Origin: Myxococcales bacterium
Lineage (GTDB): Bacteria; Myxococcota_A; Polyangia; Haliangiales; Haliangiaceae
NCBI GenBank assembly: GCA_947483555.1
Contig: CANKMW010000009.1
Coordinates: forward strand, 62,001 to 126,000
Reading direction: 5' to 3'
DNA: 64,000 nucleotides
The notes under the pieces are model-generated. The model searched no databases. It was not told the DNA's origin and worked only from the letters and a program-made list of their open reading frames with translations. Positions 35,106 through 43,973 of this stretch are shown here, piece after piece; within the stretch, counting starts at the first letter, position 1; each line of letters begins with the position of its first letter. A program made the translations under genes and the position numbers.

Positions 35106-37820
35106 TCACTGCGGGGTCAGCGTGCGCGACGTGCTGGGCAGGATCCCGTTGGTGTTGAACAGCAACTGCTGCCCGAAGGTACCGCCGAGGTTCTCCACGC
35201 CCACGGTCGCGCCGTTGGATCCGAAATCCGGGATCTGGCTGCCGTTCAGCAGATGCGTGGTGCCATAGATGATGTCGATCACGCCGTTCGTGTGCAACAC
35301 GACCTGGAACTGCGCCGTCTCCGCGGGGCGGTCGTAGATGCGACCGACCCACTGGAACGTGACCGTGTTGGTGCCCGCATCGTCCTTGCGGCAGAGCGTG
35401 ATGTTGGTCAGGTCGTCCCAGTAGCCGGCGATCAACCCGCCCGGCGCCGCTGCGGTCGGAATGGCAACGTTGCCCGCGGACGACGAGGTGTGCGCCGTGT
35501 CGAACGTGATGAAGCCGTTGCTCGAGACCTTGACCTGGTTGCCCACCGGGGCTCCGAGCAGCGGGAACGCGGCGAAGCTGGCTGGCAGGGCCAACGTCGC
35601 GCTGAGCGTGTCGTCCTGCGCGGTCATGACGGTCGTGCCGCCGGCACACGCATCGGCGTAGGTGAGCGCGCCGGTTGCGACCGTGTACATGCGAGGCACG
35701 AACGAGTTGACCGCGAGATCGACGTTCGACGCGGTGGTGGTGTTGAGATTGCCGACCGTGAACGCAACCCAGGTCGGAGTCGCCGCGAACGTCGCACCCA
35801 GCGTCTCGGCGACACCGTTGCCACCTGCGTTGATCGTCGTCGCCGCGCTCTCGTCGGCGTTGCGACGGATGACATTGATATCGACCGCGGCCTGTGACGG
35901 GGTGGCGACCGCTTGCATGAAGTTCGCAGCGGTGCCGGTGACCAAGTACCGGATGGTGCCACTGGCTGCGGCGTTGTCCACGTTGGTGCGGAGGATGGCC
36001 GTTCCTGGGACGCTCATGCCGAGTGCGACATGGGCGCGGTCCCCGATCAGCAGATCGTACGTCGGCCCGGTACCCGGGGTGCCGGTGTTCTCGACGCGAA
36101 CCAAGAAGTCGCGCGCGTCGCCGGCGGTGATGCGGCCAAACGGCGTCGCACCCGTCGGAGGCTGGGTGCCGGTCTGAACCGGCAGGTAGGTGGTGCCGGT
36201 GCCCGGTCCCATCCAGCCCTCACCAGCGAGGTCGTAGATGCTGACGCGAGCGTTGGTCGCCGTGCCCCAGTTCGCTGCGGCGGGAACCGCGAGTTCGATC
36301 CAGGTCGTGGCGTTGAGATCGATGGTGTGGAAGCCCGAGCCCTGCGCCGGCAGGGCCTGCGCGGTGGCCGGAGTTCCGTACGTGAGTGTGGCCGGCGTGT
36401 TGGCGATCAGGGTCGACGTGATCGTGTACGTCGCCGCGGCAACACCCGTCGGATCCAGCGTCACCATGTAGTAACGGCCGGGCTGCAGGAAGCGGACGTA
36501 CTGGTTCTGGAACGTCAACGCGCCGCTGCCGGTGCTGATCGACGCGAGCGTCAACGACGCGCCCGCCGTGTTGAACACGTCGGCACGGACGATACGCATC
36601 CGCACGTTCACCGAGGACGTCAGGTTGAAGTGCACGACCTGGCCGGCAGCAGCCACATCGAAGTAGAGATAGTTGCTCTCCCACCACGGCGCAGCGGCGA
36701 TGGTGCCGTTCTTCTTCGAGACCGTCAGCACCGTACCCGCGGTGGGCAGAGGCTGGGCAGCGATGTCGAAGAAGTCGAGGGTGTAGGCCTGCGGCGTGAG
36801 CGCGAAGTTGTAGACCTCGTCGACCACGATCTCGACCATGTCGGTGGTGGCGAGACCACCGATGGTGAAGAACGCCGGGTCTTCGGTGGTCGTATTGAAC
36901 GCGGCCGAGCCGTAGAACGTGCCGTTCTTGCGCACGATGAACGCGGTCCGCAGGCTCGTGCTCGCCGTGTTCTGGGTGATGTCGAAGATGTCGCCGATCG
37001 CGTCGGCCTGGTAGCTCAGGACGCGGACGTTGCCCGCGTCCGTGCCGGCGGTCTGCGGCAGCGTCGCCGCGGTCGCGGCTGGCATCGCGATCGTCTTGAT
37101 CGTCGCGTAGTAGCAGGTGTCCGCGTTACCGGCCGCCTCACCGGTGAGCAGCGCGCGCGAGTCGTCCATGATCAGCACGTAGTCGCCGGCGACCGGCAGG
37201 TAGACCTGGCGCTTGGAGGTGTCGCCGACCAGGTTGATCCCGAAGCGGGCGTAGTTGGGGAGCGTGGCGATGCCGTTGTCGACCACCAAGAAGCCGGCGG
37301 CGAGGCCGCCGACGCCGTCGGCGGTGATCTCGAGCAGCGTCGGGGCGGCCGCGGTCACGAGCCACGCGTCCTCGTCGCCGACGCCGGCGCGCGGGGTGAT
37401 GCAGCCGTGGATCGTGGTGTCGGCGTTGAGCGCGGGGACGTCGAACTGGCCGGCGCCGGTGGTGTCGTTGGGCTCGGTGGCCTCCTCGAGGTCCGCCGTC
37501 AACGTGTCGTCGTCGGGGACGCAGACGCCGCCGACCAGCACGGTGCCATCGGCGCACGCCGACGGGTCGACGACGCACTGGCCCGAGGCCATGTCGTAGA
37601 CCGTGCCCTGCTCGCAGATGACGGTGCCGTCGGGGACGCACTGCCCAGCGGTGAGCACGGTGCCGGTGCCGCACGTGGTGGTGGACGAGGGCACGCACAT
37701 ACCGTCCTGGAGGACGGTGCCGGTGCCGCAGGTGGTCTCGTCGCCGCCGCAGCCGACCAGCCCGAAGGCTGAGGCTGCGGCCAGGCCGAGCATGGGGAGG
37801 AGATTATGGAGGCGCTTCAT
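35106..37820 (-). CDS. Large secreted lipoprotein with CGTGTVLxxGxCVP repeats
   Basis: 904 aa from the ATG at 37820. Signal MKRLHNLLPMLGLAAASAFG with lipobox LVGC. Residues 28-100 hold four or five short Cys-paired repeats (CGTGTVLQDGMCVP, CGTGTVLTAGQCVP, CEQGTVYDMASGQCVV, CADGTVLVGGVCVP), then a Thr/Ala/Val-rich body of several beta-sandwich-like modules with low Lys/Arg. One resembles a bacterial pre-peptidase C-terminal domain (DEDAWLVTAAAPTLLEITAD). The composition is more adhesin/S-layer-like than enzymatic, and its DNA is noticeably less GC-rich than neighbours. Function unknown. Confidence 0.8.
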   Translation of the reverse strand: MKRLHNLLPMLGLAAASAFGLVGCGGDETTCGTGTVLQDGMCVPSSTTTCGTGTVLTAGQCVPDGTVICEQGTVYDMASGQCVVDPSACADGTVLVGGVCVPDDDTLTADLEEATEPNDTTGAGQFDVPALNADTTIHGCITPRAGVGDEDAWLVTAAAPTLLEITADGVGGLAAGFLVVDNGIATLPNYARFGINLVGDTSKRQVYLPVAGDYVLIMDDSRALLTGEAAGNADTCYYATIKTIAMPAATAATLPQTAGTDAGNVRVLSYQADAIGDIFDITQNTASTSLRTAFIVRKNGTFYGSAAFNTTTEDPAFFTIGGLATTDMVEIVVDEVYNFALTPQAYTLDFFDIAAQPLPTAGTVLTVSKKNGTIAAAPWWESNYLYFDVAAAGQVVHFNLTSSVNVRMRIVRADVFNTAGASLTLASISTGSGALTFQNQYVRFLQPGRYYMVTLDPTGVAAATYTITSTLIANTPATLTYGTPATAQALPAQGSGFHTIDLNATTWIELAVPAAANWGTATNARVSIYDLAGEGWMGPGTGTTYLPVQTGTQPPTGATPFGRITAGDARDFLVRVENTGTPGTGPTYDLLIGDRAHVALGMSVPGTAILRTNVDNAAASGTIRYLVTGTAANFMQAVATPSQAAVDINVIRRNADESAATTINAGGNGVAETLGATFAATPTWVAFTVGNLNTTTASNVDLAVNSFVPRMYTVATGALTYADACAGGTTVMTAQDDTLSATLALPASFAAFPLLGAPVGNQVKVSSNGFITFDTAHTSSSAGNVAIPTAAAPGGLIAGYWDDLTNITLCRKDDAGTNTVTFQWVGRIYDRPAETAQFQVVLHTNGVIDIIYGTTHLLNGSQIPDFGSNGATVGVENLGGTFGQQLLFNTNGILPSTSRTLTPQ

Positions 37821-37932
37821 GTGTGCCGGACTTTTCCCGCCACCACGTCCCGGAGTCAACCTCATTCGCCTACAGCCGACCACCCACGCAATAACGAGAC
37901 AAACCGCACACTTCGAAGCCGCCCTGGGCCTG

Positions 37933-37941
37933 TGCTAGAAC
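37933..37941 (+). promoter_or_regulatory. Extended -10 element upstream of the 190-aa protein gene
   Basis: TGCTAGAAC (TGn plus TAGAAC) 14 nt before the ATG at 37956; it would give a leader of about 8 nt. Confidence 0.35.
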
Positions 37942-37955
37942 CCACGACGGTTCCC

Positions 37956-38528
37956 ATGGCTCCGCGCACGACCGTCTTGCTCGTCGCCGCCGCGCTGGTT
38001 GCGGCCGGTGGCGTCTACCTGCTGCTCGAGGTGCGGAGCTCGGGCGCTGCGGCACCGTCGGGGCAAGCGCTGGCCGAGGCGGCCGCGCGCCGCCCCGGCG
38101 TCGCGTCGAGCAGCACGGTCGCCCAGCCGCGGCAGATCGAGGATCTGGGAGCGCCGGGGCGCGAGGAGCGGTCGCCGCGACCCGAGCGCGTCGACAAGGG
38201 CGCGGCGTTCGCCCCGCAGCCGGTCACCGACGGGCTCGACCCGTCGGCGCTGGCGGTCGATCCGGTCACCAACCCCGACTTCGACGCCGCGATGCTCGAG
38301 GCCAACAAGCTCTACGATCGCCACAACTACGAGGACGCCCGCGCGCTGGCGCTCAAGCTCCTCGAGCGGCAGCCGGGCTCGGTGCGCATGCTGCGGGTGG
38401 TGGTGTCGTCGTCGTGCATCCTGGCCGACGCCGAGACGGCGCAGAAGTACTGGAGCGCGCTGCCCGAGTTCGACCGCGGTCAGATGGCGTCGCGGTGCGA
38501 GAAGTTCGACGTCGTGTTCAAGCCATAG
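37956..38528 (+). CDS. Membrane-anchored TPR-like protein
   Basis: 190 aa from the ATG at 37956. An N-terminal hydrophobic anchor (TTVLLVAAALVAAGGVYLLLEV), a disordered Ala/Pro/Arg linker to about residue 100, then a helical pair (AMLEANKLYDRHNYEDARALALKLLERQPGSVRMLRVVVS) with TPR spacing and two Cys. Probably periplasmic. No specific family recognised. Confidence 0.7.
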   Translation: MAPRTTVLLVAAALVAAGGVYLLLEVRSSGAAAPSGQALAEAAARRPGVASSSTVAQPRQIEDLGAPGREERSPRPERVDKGAAFAPQPVTDGLDPSALAVDPVTNPDFDAAMLEANKLYDRHNYEDARALALKLLERQPGSVRMLRVVVSSSCILADAETAQKYWSALPEFDRGQMASRCEKFDVVFKP

Positions 38529-38589
38529 GTGACAGTCTTCCGACCGCGGCTTGCCGACGGCGGCCAGGCTGGATACATTGCGCGGCAAT

Positions 38590-39066
38590 ATGTCTCAGAG
38601 CCTCGTCGAGCGCATCGGAGTCGAGCCCAGCCGGGCCAAGGTCATCGAGGACTGCGTCGGCCTCATCGACGCGCAGGTCAAGGCCAAGGGCGGACTGTCG
38701 GGGATGGCGCTCAAGGGCGCCTACGCGACCATCAAGACCATCAAGCGCGGCTTCGTGCCCAGCGTCGTCGAGGCGCTGCTCGACGACTGGCTCGGCAAGT
38801 TGCAGCCCCACCACGACAAGTGGGCGGCGGGTGGCGCCGGCACGTTTTCGGAGTTCGTGATCGCTCGCTCCGATGACGTCGCCGAGGATCTGCTCCAGGT
38901 CACCGACGAGCGCGCCGCCAAGACCTCGCACACCACCGCCAAGAAGGCCTACGAGAAGATGCGCGGCGGCGCCAAGCGCAACGTGATCGAGGCCATCCCC
39001 GAGCTGGCCCGCCTGATCGAGAAGCACCTGGCGGCCGGCGCGGCAGCCCCGGTCGCCAAGGCGTAG
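38590..39066 (+). CDS. Small helical protein, possibly DUF6918-like
   Basis: 158 aa from the ATG at 38590. The core [47 protein letters not shown] resembles an uncharacterised family of actinobacterial and myxobacterial proteins that I recall as DUF6918, but this is not certain. No signal or membrane segment. The C-terminus is helical and Ala/Lys-rich. TACATT ends 10 nt before the start and no ribosome site is seen. Confidence 0.7.
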   Translation: MSQSLVERIGVEPSRAKVIEDCVGLIDAQVKAKGGLSGMALKGAYATIKTIKRGFVPSVVEALLDDWLGKLQPHHDKWAAGGAGTFSEFVIARSDDVAEDLLQVTDERAAKTSHTTAKKAYEKMRGGAKRNVIEAIPELARLIEKHLAAGAAAPVAKA

Positions 39067-39125
39067 GCGCGCCCTTCGACTCGGCGCGGCGCGCCTCGCG
39101 CAGGGACACCGGGGACCGAGGGAGC

Positions 39126-40142
39126 TCAGGGCACGTCGGTCTTCTGCTGATCGAGCAGGTGGACCATCAGGTAGCCCTCGGCGGTGCGCCGGGGGCCGGG
39201 CTGGCCCGACATGAGGCGGAAGTCGGCGGCCAGCTGGCGGCGGTTGTACGAGCGATAGAGCGCCATCGGGTCGATCTCGCGCGAGTGCTCGAGCTCCTCG
39301 AGCTGGCGACCGAGGACCTGAGAGGCCCACGCCGGGCTGACCGCGTTGAGGCCGGCCTCGCGCATGGCGGCGCGCAGAACGTTGAGCTCCTCGGTCGTCA
39401 TGTTGAAGAGGAACTCCTCGAAGGCCTGGGCCTCGTCGAGCGAGCGATCTTCGCGGGCGAAGAAGTCGATCACCAGCGGGTTGCAGTCCTCGCTGGCCAG
39501 CCGGAAGGTCTCCGACGCGCCGAGCAGGCAGCCGTAGTGGCTGGTGACCCGGTTGCGGGCGTGCCACGCCGACTCGAGCATGGGCGCGAAGTCGTCGATC
39601 TCCATCGTGGCGTCGTCCCAGATCGAGATCAACTGGTCGGCGGCGCGCCGCTTGATCGGCATCGCCACGTCGCGCTTGCGCAGCAGCGCCAGGATCAGCT
39701 CCTCGCACAGCAGGGTGTAGATCGACTGCGCCAGCTCCTCGTTGAGATCGTGGATCAAGGCGCGGATCTCGGTGGCGCCGTCGTGGCAGGCGGTGGTGGC
39801 CTTGATGAAGCCGCGCAGGAACATGATCTTGGTGAGCAGGAACGTGCGCGACAGCGTCGCCTTGAGCGGCAGCGTCAGGTCGCCGGACAGCCCGTCGAGC
39901 GTGATCAGGTGATCGATCAGCGTGCCCTCGTTGCGGCCCTCGCCACCCAGCGCGGTGGGCGAGCGCAGCGCGCGGGTGCTGTCGAGGAGCGCGTTGGTCT
40001 GGCGCAGCTGATCGATGAGGTCGCGCAGGATCTGGGCGTCCTTCGGCGCCTTGAGCGCGACCACGCGCAGCGCCTGGTCGACCACCTCGGTCTCGTGCCG
40101 ATCGAGCACATGGACCGCGACCGCTTCGGCCGACAACGACAT
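39126..40142 (-). CDS. Conserved helical protein of unknown function
   Basis: 338 aa from the ATG at 40142 (TTG codons further upstream rejected). Soluble and predominantly helical, with RRAADQLISIWDDATMEIDDFAPMLESAWHARNRV and a region rich in acidic and Leu residues. No catalytic motif or known domain recognised. It follows the DedA-type gene by 67 bp on the opposite side of a short tandem repeat and could be cotranscribed with nothing else on its strand. Confidence 0.7.
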   Translation of the reverse strand: MSLSAEAVAVHVLDRHETEVVDQALRVVALKAPKDAQILRDLIDQLRQTNALLDSTRALRSPTALGGEGRNEGTLIDHLITLDGLSGDLTLPLKATLSRTFLLTKIMFLRGFIKATTACHDGATEIRALIHDLNEELAQSIYTLLCEELILALLRKRDVAMPIKRRAADQLISIWDDATMEIDDFAPMLESAWHARNRVTSHYGCLLGASETFRLASEDCNPLVIDFFAREDRSLDEAQAFEEFLFNMTTEELNVLRAAMREAGLNAVSPAWASQVLGRQLEELEHSREIDPMALYRSYNRRQLAADFRLMSGQPGPRRTAEGYLMVHLLDQQKTDVP

Positions 40143-40184
40143 CGTCAACAAGCTACCACCTTTCGCATCACGGGCTCGATCTGG

Positions 40185-40227
40185 GGAGCGTCGGTCACGG
40201 AGCGTCGGGTCACGGAGCGTCGGTCGC
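40185..40227. repeat. GGAGCGTCGGTCAC tandem repeat at the DedA gene 3' end
   Basis: Three tandem units of 14, 15 and 14 bp (GGAGCGTCGGTCAC, GGAGCGTCGGGTCAC, GGAGCGTCGGTCGC). The middle unit contributes the DedA stop codon, so the repeat straddles the gene end. Confidence 0.8.
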
Positions 40228-40887
40228 GGCGGCGGTACTCCCGTCGCGTTGCGCCGCGCGCCGCTTGCGAATCCAGCGGAACACCACCACGGCGGTGGTC
40301 AGGACGATCAGGACCGCGATCACGAGGTCGACGCGCTTGGCCGACTTCGCGATCGACTCCCAGCGGTCGGCCATGACGTAGCCGAACACCATCAAGCCAC
40401 CGCCCCAGATCATGGCGCCGAGAAACGTCTGCAGCGCGAACATCGGCAGCCGCATGCGCGCGACCCCGGCCGGCACCGAGATGAGGTGGCGGGCGACCGG
40501 CACGAAGCGGGCGATGAACACCGTCCACGCACCGTGGCGCTCGAAGAACGCCTCGGTCTTCTTCAGATCGTCGGGCTTGACCAGCACGTACTTGCCGTAC
40601 TTGAGCAAGAGCGGCTTGCCACCGGCGGCGCCCAGCCAGTAGGACAGCAGCGAGCCGGTCAGCGCGCCGGCGCCGTTGATGGCGAGGATGACCGGGAGCG
40701 AGTAGGTGCCCTTGGCAGCCAGCGCGCCGGCGAACGGCATCACCAGCAGCGATGGGATCGGCACCATCGTGCTCTCGAGGACGATCATCAGGAACAGGCC
40801 CGGATAGCCGACCGACTGGATGAAGTCCTGGATGGAATGAGCGATCGAATCGAGCACAGCGGCGAGGTTTTGCACCCGCGGCGTCAT
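40210..40887 (-). CDS. DedA family membrane protein
   Basis: 225 aa from the ATG at 40887. It has the DedA/SNARE-associated core: GYPGLFLMIVLESTMVPIPSLLVMPFAGALAA, INGAGALTGSLLSYWLGAAGG, FFERHGAWTVFIARFVPVARHLISVPAG, then a C-terminal helix (LVIAVLIVLTTAVVVFRWI). The conserved acidic residue in the first re-entrant loop and the RFVP..R motif are present. DedA proteins move lipid carriers or phospholipids across the inner membrane and affect membrane potential. The C-terminus is short, basic and then Ala/Asp-rich. Confidence 0.93.
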   Translation of the reverse strand: MTPRVQNLAAVLDSIAHSIQDFIQSVGYPGLFLMIVLESTMVPIPSLLVMPFAGALAAKGTYSLPVILAINGAGALTGSLLSYWLGAAGGKPLLLKYGKYVLVKPDDLKKTEAFFERHGAWTVFIARFVPVARHLISVPAGVARMRLPMFALQTFLGAMIWGGGLMVFGYVMADRWESIAKSAKRVDLVIAVLIVLTTAVVVFRWIRKRRAAQRDGSTAAATDAP

Positions 40888-40989
40888 TAAGGCAAGCCCG
40901 TCGAGCCAGGTCGGAGGAGGTAGGACATCCTCGGTGGCCTGCGGGCTGGTATCGTCGGGCGCTTGCCACACCTTGCCTCGGGGAGCCCC

Positions 40990-43392
40990 GTGTATCGATC
41001 CGTCCGCGCGATCGTCCCGACCGCCGCCGCTGCGCTCTTGCTCGCCGGCTGCTTCCTGTTCGCGAGCGACGACCAACCGGCCGCGCCTGACGGTGGCTCG
41101 GGTGACACCTGCGAGGTGGCCACCGATTGCGGCCTCGGCCTGGTGTGCGCCTCGGGGGTATGCACCTCGCCAGGGTCGCTCGGCGTCGGCGGTCAATGCT
41201 CGGCCAACCGCGACTGCGCCACGGGCCTGTACTGCGCGCTGAACGGCGTCTGTGCACCGGCCGGCGGCGGCGACGAGGGCAGCGTGTGCGCGTCGGGCGC
41301 CGACTGCCAGCCCCACCTGGCGTGCGAGCTGGCCGGCCTCGGCGGCACGTGTCAGCCCGGTGGCACCGGCGATCTCGGCGACACCTGCGCCGCCATCCTC
41401 GACTGCCTGCCGGGTCTGGCGTGCACGGTCGGCGGCCGCTGCGCCTCGGCTCCCGACGCCTACCCGCCGTTCGTCGGCGCCAACTGCCCGGCCGATCAGT
41501 CGCCGTTCCGCGGGCTGTTCGCGGTGCCGCGCACCGGCACGGCGATCGCCGACTTCTTCAGCCTGCCGTTCCCCAACGACGCCCGCATCAAGGCCGACGG
41601 CACCCTCGACCTCGCCGACTTCCCGCGCCCCGGGCTGTCGTTGCTCGGCATCGACATCGTCGATCTCTACGCCGACGCGCTGGCCGCCGACTTCGCCGGC
41701 TTCTCGAGCGTGGCGCCGGTGACGTTCCGCTTCTCGTCGCCGCTCGACTTCGAGACCGTGCGCGACGGCACCGCGGTGCACCTGGTGGACATCACCGATC
41801 CGCTGGCGCCCGGCTACGGCCTGCAGATGAGCCGCCAGTTCGGCTACACCACCGGTCGCGGCAAGTTCCTGTGCCAGAACGCGCTGACGCTGTCGAACCC
41901 GATGTCGCAGCCGTTCCTGCCCGGCCACACCTACGCGGCGTGGTTGGGGTCGACGATCCGCTCGGCCGCTGGCACCGCGCCGGCGCAGGATCCGGATCTG
42001 GTCACGATGCTGGGCTCGACCATGCCGACCGACGTCGATCTGGCGCGAGCGTGGACCCGCTATGCGGTGTTCCGCGACTACCTGACCCGGACGTCACGGA
42101 CGAGCGCCGACGTCGCCACCGCGACGGTGTTCACGGTCGCCGACGCCAGCCGCGTCGCCCGCGAGCTCGACGCCCAGGTCGAGGCGGCCGCGGTCCCGAC
42201 GCTGACCAGCGTCACGCTGTGCGACGGGGTCGCGGCGTCGCCGTGCGCCGGCGAGGACGGCCGTGCCTGCGGCGATTCGGCCGGCACGTTCTGGGAGATC
42301 CACGGCCGCATGAGCGTGCCCAACTACCAGGCCGGCACGTTGCCCTACGAGCGGCCGGCCGACGGTGGCGACATTCGCTACGCCGCCAACCAGCCGGTGG
42401 TGCAGGGCTCGCTCGACGTCTGCTTCGCGCTGACCGTGCCCAAGAGCACCGCACCGCTCGGCGGCTGGCCGCTGGTGGTCCACGCCCACGGCACCGGCGG
42501 CAGCTTCATGGCCGCCATCGGCAGCGGCGTCGCCGACACGCTGGCCACCGCGTCGCGGCCGATGGCGACCCTCACCTTCGACGGCGTCGGCCATGGCGAG
42601 CGCCGCGGCGTCTCGACCCGCACGCCCGACAGCCTGGTCTTCAACATCGTCAACCCACGCGGCGCGCGCGACAATCACCTCCAGGGCGCGGTCGACGTGA
42701 TCCAGGCCCTGCGGGTGGCGCAAGTGGCGCCGTTCGTGGTCCCGGCCGGCGCCGTGGTCGGGCCCGGCACCGTCGGCTTCGACGCTGCGCGGGTCTACTA
42801 CTTCGGCCACTCGCAGGGCAGCAACGTCGGCATCCCGGCGATCGCGGTGACCGACCTGGCGCCGGCGGCGATCTTCTCGGGCGCCGGCTCGGTGCTGATC
42901 GAGGGCATCCTCACCAAGAAGAGCCCGCTCGATGCCCGCGCCGGCCTCGAGCTGCTGATCGGCGAGCGGCTCGGCGGCGGTCACCCGGTGATGATCTTGT
43001 GGCAGACATTCTTCGACCGCATCGATCCCATCAACTACGCCGGCATGTTGATCAGGCGGCCGCCGCCCGGCGTGGCGTCGAAGCACGTGCTGGTGCCATG
43101 GGGCAAGGGCGACACGTTCTCGCCCGAGTCGACGATGAACAACACCGCGATCGCCGCCGGCCTGGTCGCCGCCGAGCCGGTGGTGACACCGATCGGGCTG
43201 CCCACCGATCCACGACCGCTGACCCCCGGCGTCGTCGGTGGCGACGGGCCGACCCGGGTCGGTGCGCTGGTCCAGTACGACGGCGGCACCGGCTTCGACG
43301 GCCACTTCGTCTCGTTCCGGGTGGCCGCGGCGACCGCCGACTGGCGCGCGTTCCTGGTCTCGGTCGCCGCCGGCGCGCCGAGCGTGCCCTGA
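40990..43392 (+). CDS. Secreted alpha/beta-hydrolase lipoprotein with Cys-rich N-terminus
   Basis: 800 aa from the GTG at 40990, which starts a lipoprotein signal (YRSVRAIVPTAAAALLLAGC); a TTG at 40963 would prepend nine residues. After an Asp/Gly linker come about five EGF-like Cys modules (CEVATDCGLGLVCASGVC and CSANRDCATGLYCALNGVC; residues about 40-150). The catalytic part has an oxyanion-type HAHGTGG and the nucleophile elbow GHSQGS (Ser608), so it is probably an esterase or lipase. The last 30 codons are duplicated at 45.6 kb. Divergent from dedA. Confidence 0.85.
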   Translation: MYRSVRAIVPTAAAALLLAGCFLFASDDQPAAPDGGSGDTCEVATDCGLGLVCASGVCTSPGSLGVGGQCSANRDCATGLYCALNGVCAPAGGGDEGSVCASGADCQPHLACELAGLGGTCQPGGTGDLGDTCAAILDCLPGLACTVGGRCASAPDAYPPFVGANCPADQSPFRGLFAVPRTGTAIADFFSLPFPNDARIKADGTLDLADFPRPGLSLLGIDIVDLYADALAADFAGFSSVAPVTFRFSSPLDFETVRDGTAVHLVDITDPLAPGYGLQMSRQFGYTTGRGKFLCQNALTLSNPMSQPFLPGHTYAAWLGSTIRSAAGTAPAQDPDLVTMLGSTMPTDVDLARAWTRYAVFRDYLTRTSRTSADVATATVFTVADASRVARELDAQVEAAAVPTLTSVTLCDGVAASPCAGEDGRACGDSAGTFWEIHGRMSVPNYQAGTLPYERPADGGDIRYAANQPVVQGSLDVCFALTVPKSTAPLGGWPLVVHAHGTGGSFMAAIGSGVADTLATASRPMATLTFDGVGHGERRGVSTRTPDSLVFNIVNPRGARDNHLQGAVDVIQALRVAQVAPFVVPAGAVVGPGTVGFDAARVYYFGHSQGSNVGIPAIAVTDLAPAAIFSGAGSVLIEGILTKKSPLDARAGLELLIGERLGGGHPVMILWQTFFDRIDPINYAGMLIRRPPPGVASKHVLVPWGKGDTFSPESTMNNTAIAAGLVAAEPVVTPIGLPTDPRPLTPGVVGGDGPTRVGALVQYDGGTGFDGHFVSFRVAAATADWRAFLVSVAAGAPSVP

Positions 43393-43416
43393 GCGCGGAC
43401 GCGCCGGCTCGTGGTG
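43325..43416 (+). repeat. Direct repeat, left copy (end of the hydrolase gene)
   Basis: 92 bp covering the last codons, stop and 24 bp of 3' flank of the alpha/beta-hydrolase gene. The right copy at 45632-45714 matches throughout except one base and a 9-bp gap. It bounds the toxin-antitoxin block on the left. Confidence 0.9.
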
Positions 43417-43451
43417 GCTGATCTGCTGGTGATGGCCAGGGTCAGAACCAG

Positions 43452-43499
43452 CGTATCTCATCATGGACGTTTCCAAGGATTCGTATAGAATGAGATACG
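43452..43499 (+). promoter_or_regulatory. Promoter and operator dyad of the toxin-antitoxin operon
   Basis: A perfect 10-bp inverted repeat, CGTATCTCAT (43452-43461) and ATGAGATACG (43490-43499), centred over a promoter-like -35 TGGACG (43464-43469) and -10 TAGAAT (43486-43491, 16-nt spacer). The right arm touches the antitoxin ATG at 43500. Transcription would begin at or next to the start codon. Likely operator for the XRE antitoxin. Confidence 0.75.
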
Positions 43500-43973
43500 A
43501 TGCCGGCGAAGGCGCCACGAGGAGGGAACACGGCGACGACCCAGCTCGTCGCGCTGGGGACACGGGTCCGTATCCACCGCCGGGCGCTCCGCGTGAGCGC
43601 CACCGTGCTGGCCGAGGCCGCCGGCATGTCGCGAATGACGCTGCACCGGATCGAGAAGGGCGAGCCTTCCGTGACCATGGGGGCATACATGAACGCACTC
43701 GCCGCCCTCGGTCTCGAGCTCCAGCTGGCGGATCGTGGCAGCCGACGCTCGAAGCGCGACCAGGCTCCATTGCCACCAACGATCCGGATCGCGGACCACC
43801 CGCAGCTGAAGCGGATCGCCTGGCAGCTGGCAGACACCGAGCTGACCGCGAAGGAAGCCTACGCGCTCTATCAGCGCAACTGGCGCCACATCGACAAGAA
43901 GGCGCTGGACGACCGAGAGCGTGACCTCGTACGGCGGCTCGCGAACCGCTTCGGAGGGCGGCTCGTTGTTTGA
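43500..43973 (+). CDS. XRE-type HTH antitoxin / autorepressor
   Basis: 157 aa. The helix-turn-helix lies at about residues 18-75 (LGTRVRIHRRALRVSATVLAEAAGMSRMTLHRIEKGEPSVTMGAYMNAL). The C-terminal half (HPQLKRIAWQLADTELTAKEAYALYQRNWRHIDKKAL, RERDLVRRLANRFGG) matches the domain that accompanies HTH proteins paired with AbiEii-type toxins. It should neutralise the toxin and repress the operon through the adjacent dyad. No ribosome site; likely leaderless. It overlaps the toxin start by 8 nt. Confidence 0.88.
   Translation: MPAKAPRGGNTATTQLVALGTRVRIHRRALRVSATVLAEAAGMSRMTLHRIEKGEPSVTMGAYMNALAALGLELQLADRGSRRSKRDQAPLPPTIRIADHPQLKRIAWQLADTELTAKEAYALYQRNWRHIDKKALDDRERDLVRRLANRFGGRLVV

Noticed and set aside
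40210..41928. 572-codon version of the DedA gene
   Set aside because: The first ~345 codons are antisense to the alpha/beta-hydrolase lipoprotein; DedA starts at 40887.
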